From Novosphingobium sp. PC22D (lineage in GTDB: Bacteria; Pseudomonadota; Alphaproteobacteria; Sphingomonadales; Sphingomonadaceae), in the NCBI RefSeq assembly GCF_002556635.1, contig NZ_MWMO01000017.1, positions 1 through 64,000 on the forward strand: a stretch of 64,000 nt of DNA, in the 5' to 3' direction. The notes beneath the pieces were generated by a model. It searched no databases and had not been told where the DNA came from. It saw only the letters and a program-made list of their open reading frames with translations. Position numbers and translations under genes: made by a program. Position 1 is the stretch's first letter. The number at the start of each line of letters is the position of its first letter. This document shows positions 6,742 through 15,575 of this stretch, one piece after another.

Positions 6742-9408
6742 ATGAAGAGCGTATTTTCCTTTGGTTCGGGCATTGGACCCGAAGGCGCGCTCGTGCTGGA
6801 CAAACGCGTCCTTGGCGGGAAGGGCGCAAATCTTGCAGAAATGGCGCAAATCGGCCTTCCGGTCCCGCCGGGCTTCACTATTGCCACCGGCGAATGCCTC
6901 GCTTATCTTGACCACGGCAGAGCGTCACTTGATCGCATCCGCGATGAGGTTTCGGCTGCTTTGGGGCTGGTCGAACGGGCGACGGGCAAGACGTTCGGCA
7001 ATCCTCGCGATCCCCTGCTGGTCTCGGTGCGTTCGGGCGCGCGGGTATCCATGCCGGGGATGATGGACACGATCCTGAACCTTGGCATCAATGATGCGAC
7101 CGTCACCGGCCTGGGCCAGACCTCCGGGGATGAGCGGTTCGCGCTCGACAGTTATCGCCGCTTCATCCAGATGTATTCCAGTGTCGTGCTCGAAATCGAG
7201 CATGGTGTATTCGAGGCAGCCCTTGACCGCATCAAGGAAGATCGCGGCGTCGATGAGGATATCGATCTTCGAGTGGAGGATCTGCGCGGCGTGATCGCGA
7301 CCTTCAAGGATCTCGTGCTTGCCCATCACGGCGCGGCCTTTCCTCAGGATGTACAGGAACAACTCTGGACGGCAATCGAGGCGGTGTTCCGCTCATGGGA
7401 CTCACCGCGAGCCAAGGTCTACCGGCGCCTGAACGATATCCCCGGAGATTGGGGCACGGCGGTTAACGTCCAGGCCATGGTGTTCGGAAATCTTGGCGAG
7501 ACTAGCGCTACCGGCGTCGCCTTTACCCGCAACCCTGCAACCGGCGAGAAGGCTTACTACGGCGAATGGCTGGCCAACGCCCAGGGTGAGGATGTTGTCG
7601 CCGGCATCCGCACGCCCCAGTATCTGACCAGGGCTGCCCGCGAAGCCGCAGGTGCGCGGCTTCCCTCAATGCAGGAAGCGATGCCGAAGGCCTATACCCA
7701 ACTTGCTGAGGTGTTCGAACTGCTGGAGCGCCACTATCGCGACATGCAGGACATCGAATTCACAGTCGAACGCGGCAAGCTCTACCTCCTTCAGACCCGT
7801 TCGGGCAAGCGCACCGCCAAGGCCGCGCTCAAGATTGCCGTCGACATGGTCGAAGAGAGCCTGGTCGACGAAGTGACCGCGCTGCTCCGCCTCGACCCGG
7901 CCTCGCTCGACCAGTTGCTTCACCCCTCGCTCGATCCGAATGCCCCGCGGGTGCTGCTCGGAAAGGGTTTGCCTGCCTCGCCCGGGGCAGCCTCGGGAGG
8001 TGTGGTATTCGATGCGGAAACAGCGGCACGGTGGGCCGAATTGGGAGAGAAGGTCATCCTCGTCAGGCATGAGACGTCGCCTGACGACATCCATGGCATG
8101 CACGTCGCAACCGGCATCCTGACGGCGCGCGGCGGCATGACCAGCCACGCGGCCGTGGTCGCGCGGGGTATGGGCCGGCCATGCGTGGCGGGCACCGCCA
8201 GTCTCAAGATCGACCCGGTCGCGCGGGTCGCCGAGATCGGCGGCCAGCGGCTCGAAGAGGGCGCATTCATCACGATCGACGGTTCGACCGGCGAAGTGTT
8301 CCTGGGCGAACTGCCGACGATCCTGCCCAATCTTTCGGGCGATTTCGCAACGGTGATGGCATGGGCTGACAAGCATCGCCGCCTGAAGATTCGGACCAAC
8401 GCGGAAACCCCGCTCGATTGCGAAATGGCCCGCCGGTTCGGGGCCGAAGGGGTCGGGCTTTGCCGAACCGAGCACATGTTCTTCGATGAAAGCCGGATCC
8501 TCGCCATGCGGCAGATGATCCTGGCCGACAGCGAAAAGGAACGACGCTCCGCGCTCGACCAGCTATTACCCGAACAGCGCGCCGACTTCCGCCGGATCTT
8601 CGAGATCATGGAAGGCTTGCCAGTCACCATCCGCCTCCTCGATCCGCCGCTGCACGAGTTTCTGCCGCATACGGATAGCGAACTCACCGAGCTTTCGCGG
8701 GCGATGGGTATTGACGTGGAGCAGGTTCGGCATCGCGCAATCGAATTGACGGAAGCCAACCCCATGCTGGGGCATCGAGGCTGCCGACTGGGCGTGGTTT
8801 ATCCCGAAATATACGAAATGCAGGCTCGCGCGATTTTCGAGGCTGCGCTCGAAGTCGCGGGCGAGGCGGGCATGGCGGTCTGTCCCGAAATCATGATCCC
8901 GCTGGTCGGATTGCCGCATGAACTGGAATCACTGAAGGATACCCTGTACAGGGTCGCTGAAGTCGTGTTCGCCGAAAAAGGCGAGCGGATCGCCTTTAGC
9001 GTTGGCACCATGATCGAGCTGCCGCGGGCAGCCCTGGTTGCCGACGAAATCGCTGCAAGCGGGGAATTCTTCTCGTTCGGAACCAATGATCTGACCCAGA
9101 CTACGCTGGGGATCAGCCGCGACGATGCGGCGCGTTTCCTGGGTGCTTATGTGGAAAAAGGCATTATCGCCAAGGACCCGTTCGTCACCCTCGATATCGA
9201 AGGGGTCGGCAAGCTGATCGAAATGGCATCGCGCAAAGGGCGCGAAACCCGGCCCGACCTAAAACTGGGGATCTGCGGCGAGCACGGCGGCGATCCGGCC
9301 ACGATCGCCTTCTGTGAGGAGATCGGGTTGGACTATGTCAGCGCATCGCCTTTCCGGGTGCCGATTGCCCGACTGGCTGCGGCCCAGGCGGCGCTGGCGC
9401 CTCCATGA
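6742..9408 (+). CDS. ppdK: pyruvate, phosphate dikinase
   Basis: The 888-residue protein interconverts pyruvate + ATP + Pi with PEP + AMP + PPi. The order is canonical: N-terminal nucleotide-binding domain (FSFGSGIGPEG, GGKGANLAEM), central swivelling phosphohistidine domain with the catalytic His in GGMTSHAAVVARG near residue 469, and C-terminal PEP/pyruvate barrel with Cys in GICGEHGGD near residue 845. Its length equals that of bacterial PPDK, so it is not a split phenylphosphate-synthase-like protein. I place the start at the ATG at 6742, the first Met preceding the conserved FSFG. It is embedded in the aromatic operon 34 nt after the alcohol dehydrogenase. Recycling pyruvate released by aldolases into PEP would make sense, but such a location is unusual. 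Confidence 0.93.
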   Translation: MKSVFSFGSGIGPEGALVLDKRVLGGKGANLAEMAQIGLPVPPGFTIATGECLAYLDHGRASLDRIRDEVSAALGLVERATGKTFGNPRDPLLVSVRSGARVSMPGMMDTILNLGINDATVTGLGQTSGDERFALDSYRRFIQMYSSVVLEIEHGVFEAALDRIKEDRGVDEDIDLRVEDLRGVIATFKDLVLAHHGAAFPQDVQEQLWTAIEAVFRSWDSPRAKVYRRLNDIPGDWGTAVNVQAMVFGNLGETSATGVAFTRNPATGEKAYYGEWLANAQGEDVVAGIRTPQYLTRAAREAAGARLPSMQEAMPKAYTQLAEVFELLERHYRDMQDIEFTVERGKLYLLQTRSGKRTAKAALKIAVDMVEESLVDEVTALLRLDPASLDQLLHPSLDPNAPRVLLGKGLPASPGAASGGVVFDAETAARWAELGEKVILVRHETSPDDIHGMHVATGILTARGGMTSHAAVVARGMGRPCVAGTASLKIDPVARVAEIGGQRLEEGAFITIDGSTGEVFLGELPTILPNLSGDFATVMAWADKHRRLKIRTNAETPLDCEMARRFGAEGVGLCRTEHMFFDESRILAMRQMILADSEKERRSALDQLLPEQRADFRRIFEIMEGLPVTIRLLDPPLHEFLPHTDSELTELSRAMGIDVEQVRHRAIELTEANPMLGHRGCRLGVVYPEIYEMQARAIFEAALEVAGEAGMAVCPEIMIPLVGLPHELESLKDTLYRVAEVVFAEKGERIAFSVGTMIELPRAALVADEIAASGEFFSFGTNDLTQTTLGISRDDAARFLGAYVEKGIIAKDPFVTLDIEGVGKLIEMASRKGRETRPDLKLGICGEHGGDPATIAFCEEIGLDYVSASPFRVPIARLAAAQAALAPP

Positions 9409-9461
9409 ACGGACGATGCAAGCTGAAATTCTGAACCAAATCGAGATGAGGTGCACCTAAA

Positions 9462-10424
9462 ATGGAATATGATCGTAAGGATGCCAAGGCCTGGGCAACG
9501 AAGACCGTAAGGGGCTTCTATCAGTGTCCGATCACCCCGATGACCGCCGATTACAAGTTCGATGTGGACGGTATCCGCTACAACATCGATAAATATGTCG
9601 AAATGGGCGTAGATGGCTTGGCCGTCGGCGGGTTCATCGCCGAATGCTGGAACGTCTCAGCGTCAGACTGGTTTCGCTATCACGAGATCGTTGCCGAGGC
9701 GAATGCCGGGCGGCTCGATCTGTGGACCATCGTGCTCGATCCAAGCGTCTATACCGCGATCGAGAAGATGCAGTTCGTCGAGAAGCTCGGGTATAACGGG
9801 GCTGAGGTGATCAACCCGGTTGTGCAGCTCAAGCGCGACGACGAAATCTATTCCTGGTTCAAGTTCCTGACCGACCACACCGATCTGGCCGTCTGCCTCT
9901 ACCGGACCCCGGTTTCGGGCACCGTGCTGAGCTGGGACCTAATGCGCCGCCTGGCCGATATCGAAACCGTGATCGGCGTCAAACAAGGTGCCATGAGCCG
10001 TGCCGAGACAATCAAGATCCGCCAGCTAATGCCTGAAGGCTTCAACACGATGGAGCCATTCGAATACTTCTTCCTCGACGATCTGCGTCTTGGCGGCACC
10101 GTTTGCTGGGGTGAATTGTCCTACATGCTGTACGGCAAGAAGCGCCATTTCGCCAAGGAATACATCCGCCTGGCGCATGAAGGAAAATGGGAGGAAGCGC
10201 GGGCCGCTTCCGATCAGCTCAGCGAAGTCCGCGAATTCTATCACGACAACTTCCTGTGGGATATCGCCCGCACCGCGACCTATGCCAGCGCACTTGCCAA
10301 TGTGAAGGCCTGGTACGAAGCGATTGGCCTCAAGGCTGGCCCGATCCTGCCGCCGGTGGCTGATGTGACGCCGGAAAAGAAAGAGCAGATCAGGGCCAAG
10401 CTGATCGAACTGGGCATTGCCTGA
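9462..10424 (+). CDS. DapA-family (dihydrodipicolinate synthase/NAL superfamily) aldolase or hydratase-aldolase
   Basis: This 320-residue class I aldolase-fold protein has the Schiff-base lysine K174 in TVIGVKQGAM and the partner tyrosine Y147 in CLYRTP, matching the K and Y of DapA. The loop GGFIAECWN takes the place of the DapA GTTGE loop and recalls the GTFGEC of NahE-type trans-o-hydroxybenzylidenepyruvate hydratase-aldolases. Such enzymes add or release pyruvate. The C-terminal 25 residues (PPVADVTPEKKEQIRAKL) resemble NahE-like ends. Beside a naphthalene-type dioxygenase, a hydratase-aldolase role is attractive, but identity to NahE is low by eye and the substrate is open. A short gap of 53 nt follows ppdK. 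Confidence 0.82.
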   Translation: MEYDRKDAKAWATKTVRGFYQCPITPMTADYKFDVDGIRYNIDKYVEMGVDGLAVGGFIAECWNVSASDWFRYHEIVAEANAGRLDLWTIVLDPSVYTAIEKMQFVEKLGYNGAEVINPVVQLKRDDEIYSWFKFLTDHTDLAVCLYRTPVSGTVLSWDLMRRLADIETVIGVKQGAMSRAETIKIRQLMPEGFNTMEPFEYFFLDDLRLGGTVCWGELSYMLYGKKRHFAKEYIRLAHEGKWEEARAASDQLSEVREFYHDNFLWDIARTATYASALANVKAWYEAIGLKAGPILPPVADVTPEKKEQIRAKLIELGIA

Positions 10425-10449
10425 ACCGAACCAACGGGAATCCCAAAGC

Positions 10450-11463
10450 ATGTCCAAGCAATTGCATTTCTGTTTCCACGGCGCCGGCGGGCTAGGCTCG
10501 GTCATCGGCGGATTCCTTGCGCGCGGCGGCCACAAGGTCACGCTGATTGCGCGCAAGCCCCATGTCGAGGCGATCCGCCGGGATGGCCTGAGTATTTCGG
10601 GTGTGCGGGCGCAATTCGTCCAGCGCGAAAACCTCTTCGCGGTCGAAACGCCCGAGGAGGTTGAAGGCGACATCGACTATTACATCCTGCTGACCAAGGC
10701 CAAGGGTACCGATCAGGCGCTGGACGATGCGCAGGTGTTGGTCGATCGCACCGCTTGCGCGCTGACTTTGCAGAACGGCGTGGGCAAGGAAGGCAAACTC
10801 CAGGCCGCGTTTGGCAAGGACAAGGTGATCGGCGGCTCGATCATGGACGGGGCGACCCTGCTCGAACCGGGCAAGGCGCTCAATCACATGGCGGTTCCCG
10901 TCACCGCTTATTTCGGCGAGCTGGAAGGCGGGGAGAGCGAGCGCACGCGGATCATGGCCGAAGCGCTCGACGCTGCGGGCATGGGTTCGCGCTCAACTCC
11001 CGATATTGTCCATGTCCATTGGGAAAAATTGGTTCAGGTCGGTGGAGCATCGTCGTGGAGCGCCAGTACGCTGGGCGCGCTTCCAAAGCTCGATTTTGTG
11101 GATGGTGTGGCGGTTCGCGAAGGCGCCGAACACTATGTCCACGTCGTCAAGGATCTGCTGGCGATCTACAAGGCACTTGGCTACGAACCGCAGAACTATT
11201 TCGCGCCTGTATCCAGATTGGTCGAGATTGACCGTGAAGGCTTTGAAGAGGCAGTGTCCGGTGTCATGGCGATGGGCACCAGATTCAAGCCGGAAAACCG
11301 TCCCGTCCGCACCTCGATGCATGACGATCTCGTAGCGGGCCGGCGGATGGAAGTTGACGAGGTCCTGGGGCCGCTCGCGGCGGCAGCGGAGCAACTGCAG
11401 GTTCCTGCGCCAGCCTTCCTCAGCGCCTATCGGGTGCTCAAGACTTTGAACAGCTATCTGTAG
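10450..11463 (+). CDS. ketopantoate reductase-family (PanE/ApbA) oxidoreductase
   Basis: This 337-residue NADPH-dependent 2-oxoacid reductase-type protein has the dinucleotide motif GAGGLGSVIGGFLARGG near residues 10-26, the central TLQNGVG motif with the family's conserved Asn, and a C-terminal ketopantoate-binding helical domain (PVRTSMHDDLVAGRRMEVD). True PanE serves pantothenate synthesis; location in a catabolic operon and the presence of a second copy at 13295 suggest a dedicated role reducing a branched 2-oxo acid. The ATG at 10450 has GGGAA upstream. It begins 25 nt after the DapA-like gene. The function is unassigned beyond family. Confidence 0.82.
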   Translation: MSKQLHFCFHGAGGLGSVIGGFLARGGHKVTLIARKPHVEAIRRDGLSISGVRAQFVQRENLFAVETPEEVEGDIDYYILLTKAKGTDQALDDAQVLVDRTACALTLQNGVGKEGKLQAAFGKDKVIGGSIMDGATLLEPGKALNHMAVPVTAYFGELEGGESERTRIMAEALDAAGMGSRSTPDIVHVHWEKLVQVGGASSWSASTLGALPKLDFVDGVAVREGAEHYVHVVKDLLAIYKALGYEPQNYFAPVSRLVEIDREGFEEAVSGVMAMGTRFKPENRPVRTSMHDDLVAGRRMEVDEVLGPLAAAAEQLQVPAPAFLSAYRVLKTLNSYL

Positions 11464-11476
11464 TGAAAGATTGACC

Positions 11477-12544
11477 ATGAGGCGTTATTCTATCGCCAGC
11501 ATTCCGGGAGATGGAATTGGCCGCGAGGTGGTGCCTGCCGCAATCGAGGTGCTGACGGCGGCAGCGGCCAAGTGCGGTTTCGTGCTCGAATTCCGGCACT
11601 TCGACTGGAGCTGCCAGACCTACCTCAAAACCGGCAAGATGATGCCCGATGACGGGCTAGATCGGTTGCGGGATCATGATGCGGTGTTCCTCGGCGCGGT
11701 CGGCTTTCCCGGGGTACCCGATCATATCTCGCTGTGGGGGCTGCTGCTGCCGATCCGGCGCGAGTTCGAGCAGTACGTCAATCTGCGTCCGGTGCGGCTG
11801 CTGCCGGGCATCGCTTCGCCTCTGCGCGACAAGGCTCCTGGCGACATCGATTTCTGGGTGGTGCGCGAAAACTCGGAAGGCGAATATTCCCAGATCGGCG
11901 GTCGGACCGGGACCGGCGAGAACGAAATCGTCGTCCAGCAGGCGATCTTCACCCGCCGGGGCACCGACCGCATCTTGCGCTATGCCTTCGACTTCGCTCG
12001 GCGGAGCGGGCGCAGGCATGTGACCAGCGCGACGAAGTCCAATGGACTCTATCATTCGATGCCGTTCTGGGACGAGCGCTTTGCCGCGATCGGCGCCGAA
12101 TACCCCGATGTTGCCGCCGATCAGTATCATGTCGATATTCTCGCCGCACGCTTTGTGATGTCGCCCGAACGGTTCAATGTGGTGGTTGGTTCGAACCTTT
12201 TTGGTGATATCCTATCCGATCTGGGGCCGGGAATCACTGGCACCATCGCTGTGGCTCCTTCTGCTAACCTCAACCCCGAACGGCGGTTCCCTTCGATGTT
12301 CGAGCCGGTCCACGGGTCTGCCCCGGACATCGCCGGGCAGGGCATCGCCAATCCGATCGGCCAGATCTGGTCGGGTGCAATGATGCTGGAGCACTTGGGC
12401 GAAGACGAAGCCGCCGCGCTGGTGATGCGCGCGCTCGAAGCCTCGCTCATTGCTCCTGATATTGACAGGACCCCCGATCTTGGCGGAAACGGGACAACCG
12501 CCGGATTTGCAGAGGCAATCCGCACCAAGTTGCTGGGATTCTAG
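11477..12544 (+). CDS. isocitrate/isopropylmalate dehydrogenase family, tartrate/D-malate dehydrogenase-like
   Basis: This 355-residue NAD-dependent beta-decarboxylating dehydrogenase carries IPGDGIGREVVPA at its start, the WVVRENSEGEYSQIGGR substrate/Mg loop, a conserved Lys in TSATKSNG, Asp-rich metal ligands in DQYHVDILAARFV and SNLFGDILSDLG, and the nucleotide loop FEPVHGSAPDIAGQG. The REN-SEG-Y form points to tartrate/D-malate dehydrogenases (TtuC/DmlA) rather than LeuB. These oxidise a 3-substituted malate and can lose CO2. The ATG at 11477 lies 13 nt after the preceding stop with GTGAAAG upstream; a TTG two codons earlier is less likely. The natural substrate in this operon is not known. 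Confidence 0.82.
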   Translation: MRRYSIASIPGDGIGREVVPAAIEVLTAAAAKCGFVLEFRHFDWSCQTYLKTGKMMPDDGLDRLRDHDAVFLGAVGFPGVPDHISLWGLLLPIRREFEQYVNLRPVRLLPGIASPLRDKAPGDIDFWVVRENSEGEYSQIGGRTGTGENEIVVQQAIFTRRGTDRILRYAFDFARRSGRRHVTSATKSNGLYHSMPFWDERFAAIGAEYPDVAADQYHVDILAARFVMSPERFNVVVGSNLFGDILSDLGPGITGTIAVAPSANLNPERRFPSMFEPVHGSAPDIAGQGIANPIGQIWSGAMMLEHLGEDEAAALVMRALEASLIAPDIDRTPDLGGNGTTAGFAEAIRTKLLGF

Positions 12545-12588
12545 CCTGAAGGCTGGCGATCCTGGCCATGACGAAAGGAAACAGGGTG

Positions 12589-12873
12589 ATGGCTGCCTAT
12601 TTCATCGGATCGATCAAGTCGCACGACGAAGCCTGGGTGGCAGACTATATGGCCGCGGTTCCGGCGCTGATCGGACGCCACGGCGGGGAGATGGTCTGCC
12701 GTTCGCACGAGTTCGTCCGTTATGAGGGCGAGGGAGCCGCACCTGACTATGTCGTGGTGATCCGGTTTCCTTCGATGGAGGCGATCGACGCCTTCATGAA
12801 CGATCCGGACTATGCGCCGCACAAGGATGCGCGCATCGCCTGCGCCACATCGGATATCTTCGCGATCGCCTGA
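12589..12873 (+). CDS. DUF1330 family small protein
   Basis: This is a 94-residue ferredoxin-like-fold protein of the DUF1330 / dimeric alpha-beta barrel type. The pattern AYFIG...W...Y...VPALIGRHGGEMVCR...GE...PDYVVVIRFPSMEAIDAFMNDPDY is typical. Family members occur in catabolic operons but have no settled activity; they may bind or isomerise small acids. I use the ATG at 12589 because AAGGA is about 10 nt upstream and the product then starts as family members do; an ATG at 12568 would add seven residues. It sits between the malate-dehydrogenase-like gene and the membrane protein. Confidence 0.75.
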   Translation: MAAYFIGSIKSHDEAWVADYMAAVPALIGRHGGEMVCRSHEFVRYEGEGAAPDYVVVIRFPSMEAIDAFMNDPDYAPHKDARIACATSDIFAIA

Positions 12874-12883
12874 GGAGGCCGCC

Positions 12884-13309
12884 ATGAAGGTTCTGCGTAC
12901 TTACCTGATCGCCGTGGGGATCTGGTATCTCTGCAATCTCGTGCTGCTCTGGCCTCCGGTCTACGGCGCGGCGCTGCCGTTGATCTACCCTGGGATCGCG
13001 CTGGGGCAGGGGACGCCGATGTTCGGCCTGTTGCTCGACGCATGGCTGATCGTCGGCGTCCAGTTGGCCGCGATCGGCGTCGTGGCACTATGGGGTGCTC
13101 GCGACCCGATGCATTACCGCGCGCTCGTCCCGGTGATCGTGCTGACCGAGTTGGTCGGTTCGGCCTGGGACATCTATAGCATTGTCTGGAGCGGTGAGGC
13201 TTTGTGGGTCGGGTTGACGACCTTGGCAGCGCACGCAGTGATTGTCGCGGGCGCTTGGTTTGCCGTGCGCGCGGTTGAGCGGGAAACCGCCGGATCAGTC
13301 AAGGCGTAG
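12884..13309 (+). CDS. small four-helix membrane protein, BphX-like
   Basis: This 141-residue integral membrane protein has four predicted membrane segments, near residues 5-24 (TYLIAVGIWYLCNLVLLW), 45-65, 78-95 and 112-130. A very good ribosome site, GAGGAGG, precedes the ATG at 12884. Small membrane proteins of this size and topology (BphX family) are found in biphenyl/phenyl dioxygenase operons with no known function; I assign the likeness from topology, motif WD-YS-W near residue 95 and context, not from a search. It is the last gene of the dioxygenase operon, and its 3' end overlaps the convergent gene at 13295 by 15 bp. Confidence 0.6.
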   Translation: MKVLRTYLIAVGIWYLCNLVLLWPPVYGAALPLIYPGIALGQGTPMFGLLLDAWLIVGVQLAAIGVVALWGARDPMHYRALVPVIVLTELVGSAWDIYSIVWSGEALWVGLTTLAAHAVIVAGAWFAVRAVERETAGSVKA

Positions 13310-14227
13310 TCCACGGGCGCGCAACCGCGCAATAACATCGTCTGCCGCAGAGCAGGGCAGCCCTGCCTGCCGGGCGAAACGAGGAATCGCGCCGGTGAGG
13401 TGAGCGAATTCCGAAGGTCTGCCGCTTTCGAGATCGCGCTGCAGCGAACTGGTGACGTCGGGTGGAAAGCGGCCGATGAAGTCCAGCTTCTCGTATATGC
13501 AATCGGGCGGCAATTCGATGCCCAACGCCGCTGCGATCCGTTCGACCTCGGCCATGGCCTCGCGCAAAAGCGCGCTGGCCTGGGGATGGCCCAGCACCTG
13601 ACCGACCTTCAGGCCGAACGCCGGGGCCACCGCGCCGATCGTCGCGGCCATCAGGAACTTGTCCCACAACGCTGGGCGCATGTCGCCTGTCAGAGTGGTG
13701 GGGACCCCAGCGGCAATAAGGTCGCCCGCAAGGATTGCCGAAGCCTGTCCGGCAGCCGGGTCGGTTGCGCGATCGGCGACCGGGCCGGCCAGCAGCGTGG
13801 CGGGGACGCCGGTGTGGCGCACGATCCCGTCTTCCAGCTCGAAGAAGCCGTGCATGCGTGCGCCAAGCACGACAGCGCGGGGCAGGGCGGCCTGGGCGAT
13901 GCCGGGTGCTTCGACCCCATTCTGCACCGTCAGCAGCGTGAAGCGGCTTCCGCGCAGTGGTTCGAGCAGGGCAAGCGCGGATTCGATCTGAAACGTCTTG
14001 GTTGCCAGGATGGCATGATCCGGCGGCGTTGCGGGATCGCATGCTGCGGACACCGGCACACGCACTTGCCGCTCGGCCCCGCCTTCGGACAGCAGCACGC
14101 CGGTGTTTCGCAAGGCCTCGAGCCGCGCTCCTCGGGCGATCAGCAGAACTTCATGCCCGGCGTTGTGCAACCGCGTGCTCAGGAAACTGCCGATTGCCCC
14201 GGCGCCGATGATGACAAACCGGCTCAC
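13295..14227 (-). CDS. ketopantoate reductase-family (PanE/ApbA) oxidoreductase, second copy
   Basis: This 310-residue PanE-fold protein starts MSRFVIIGAGAIGSFLSTRL (NADPH-binding motif at residues 8-13) and has TVQNGVE in the centre and a C-terminal helical domain ending in RPSEFAHLTGAIPRFARQ. The start is a GTG at 14227, 4 nt after the stop of the upstream monooxygenase; longer upstream forms would run back into that gene. It differs clearly from the copy at 10450, so this is not a recent duplication. It is probably co-transcribed with the LLM monooxygenase. Substrate unknown; a role in reducing a 2-oxo acid is from family knowledge only. Confidence 0.8.
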   Translation of the reverse strand: MSRFVIIGAGAIGSFLSTRLHNAGHEVLLIARGARLEALRNTGVLLSEGGAERQVRVPVSAACDPATPPDHAILATKTFQIESALALLEPLRGSRFTLLTVQNGVEAPGIAQAALPRAVVLGARMHGFFELEDGIVRHTGVPATLLAGPVADRATDPAAGQASAILAGDLIAAGVPTTLTGDMRPALWDKFLMAATIGAVAPAFGLKVGQVLGHPQASALLREAMAEVERIAAALGIELPPDCIYEKLDFIGRFPPDVTSSLQRDLESGRPSEFAHLTGAIPRFARQAGLPCSAADDVIARLRARGLRLD

Positions 14228-14231
14228 CGCA

Positions 14232-15551
14232 TCAGGCGAAGAAGCGGTTTTCCGGGCGCGGCAAGCCGAGATGATCGCGCAGCGTTTCGCCTTCGTATTC
14301 GGTGCGGAAGAGGCCGCGCGCCTGCAGTTCCGGCACGACCTTGCCGGTGAAGTCTTCCAGGCCTTCGGGCAGATAAGGGAACATGGTGGTGAAGCCGTCG
14401 CAGGCGCCCTGCTCAAGCCAGTGCTGCATTTCATCGGCGATGGTCTTGGCGGTGCCGACAAAGGCCAGCCCGCCATAGCTGCCGGCCTTGGCGGCGAGTT
14501 GCCGGATCGTCAGGTTCTCAGCTCTGGCCAATTCGATCATGAACCGCCGCGAACTTTTGCTGGCGTTGGATTCGGGGATGTCGGGCAGGGGGCCATCGGG
14601 ATCGAAGCTCGATACGTCGTGACCCAGCATGCCGGACAGTGAATGGATGCCGCTGTCGTAGTGGACCAGGCTGTCCAGTTTCGCGCGTTTCGCTTGGGCT
14701 TCCTCGACGGTGTCTCCAACAACCAGGAATACGGCCGGCATGATCTTGATGTGATCGGGATTGCGTCCTACCGTCGCCGCCCGCCCTTTGACGTCGTCGT
14801 AATAGGCTTTGCTGCCTTCCAGCGTCGATTCCGCAGCAAATACGGCTTCGGCGGTTTCGGCAGCGAGCTGGCGGCCCGGGTCCGAGGCACCGGCCTGGAA
14901 GATGACCGGCCAGCCTTGAACCGGACGGGCGATGTTAAGCGGCCCGGTGACCGAGAAATGCTCGCCCTTGTGGTTCAGCGCACGCATCCGGGCGGGGTCG
15001 AAATAGATGCCCTTTTCTGCGTCCATAACGAAGGCATCGTCGGCGAAACTGTCCCACAGCCCGGTCACCACGTCATGAAACTCGCGGGCGCGGTGATAGC
15101 GCGCGGCGTGATCTGGCTGGGTCTCCAGGCCGAAGTTGCGGCTGCTGTCCGGATTCGAAGTGGTCACAACGTTCCAGCCGGCCCGCCCGCCGCTGATGTG
15201 ATCGAGAGAGGCAAAGCGGCGCGCGACATGGAACGGCTCGTCGTAAGTGGTCGAGGCCGTTGCGACGAGGCCGATTCGCTCAGTCACCCCGGCCAGTGCG
15301 GAAAGCAACGTGAATGGCTCGAACGAGGTCACAGTGTGGCTGCGCATCAGCGCCTGGCGTGGCAGGTTGAGCACGCCGAGGTGATCAGCCATGAAGAAAT
15401 AATCGAACTTGGCAGCTTCAAGGCTGCGGATGAAGCGCTGGATCGCTTTGAGGCTGAAGTTCGCGTCGGGTAAGGCACCTGGATACCGCCAGGCTCCGGT
15501 GTGGATGCTGACCGGACGCATGAACGCCCCGAGGTGAAGTTGCTTGGCCAT
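14232..15551 (-). CDS. LLM-class flavin-dependent monooxygenase (NtaA/SnaA/DszA type)
   Basis: The 439-residue protein has the start of the bacterial luciferase-like NtaA/DszA group (LHLGAFMRPVSIHTGAWRYP), FDYFFMADHLG, ISGGRAGWNVVTTSNPDSSRNFG and SPVIFQAGAS-like motifs (here WPVIFQAGASDPGRQLA). Members use FMNH2 supplied by a separate reductase to oxidise C-N, C-S or C-H bonds of organic compounds such as nitrilotriacetate or dibenzothiophene sulfone. No flavin reductase gene is next to it. It precedes a PanE-like gene by 4 nt and probably shares its mRNA. GGGAAA lies 9 nt before the ATG. The substrate cannot be read from sequence. Confidence 0.87.
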   Translation of the reverse strand: MAKQLHLGAFMRPVSIHTGAWRYPGALPDANFSLKAIQRFIRSLEAAKFDYFFMADHLGVLNLPRQALMRSHTVTSFEPFTLLSALAGVTERIGLVATASTTYDEPFHVARRFASLDHISGGRAGWNVVTTSNPDSSRNFGLETQPDHAARYHRAREFHDVVTGLWDSFADDAFVMDAEKGIYFDPARMRALNHKGEHFSVTGPLNIARPVQGWPVIFQAGASDPGRQLAAETAEAVFAAESTLEGSKAYYDDVKGRAATVGRNPDHIKIMPAVFLVVGDTVEEAQAKRAKLDSLVHYDSGIHSLSGMLGHDVSSFDPDGPLPDIPESNASKSSRRFMIELARAENLTIRQLAAKAGSYGGLAFVGTAKTIADEMQHWLEQGACDGFTTMFPYLPEGLEDFTGKVVPELQARGLFRTEYEGETLRDHLGLPRPENRFFA

Positions 15552-15575
15552 CAGTGCGTTTCCCGGTCTGGAGGT

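Noticed and set aside
6742..9408. PPDK considered as a phenylphosphate-synthase-like enzyme for phenol activation
   Set aside because: The protein is a full-length single chain with canonical PPDK nucleotide, His and PEP domains, whereas phenylphosphate synthase is split into separate subunits; carboxylation partners of that pathway are not in this operon.
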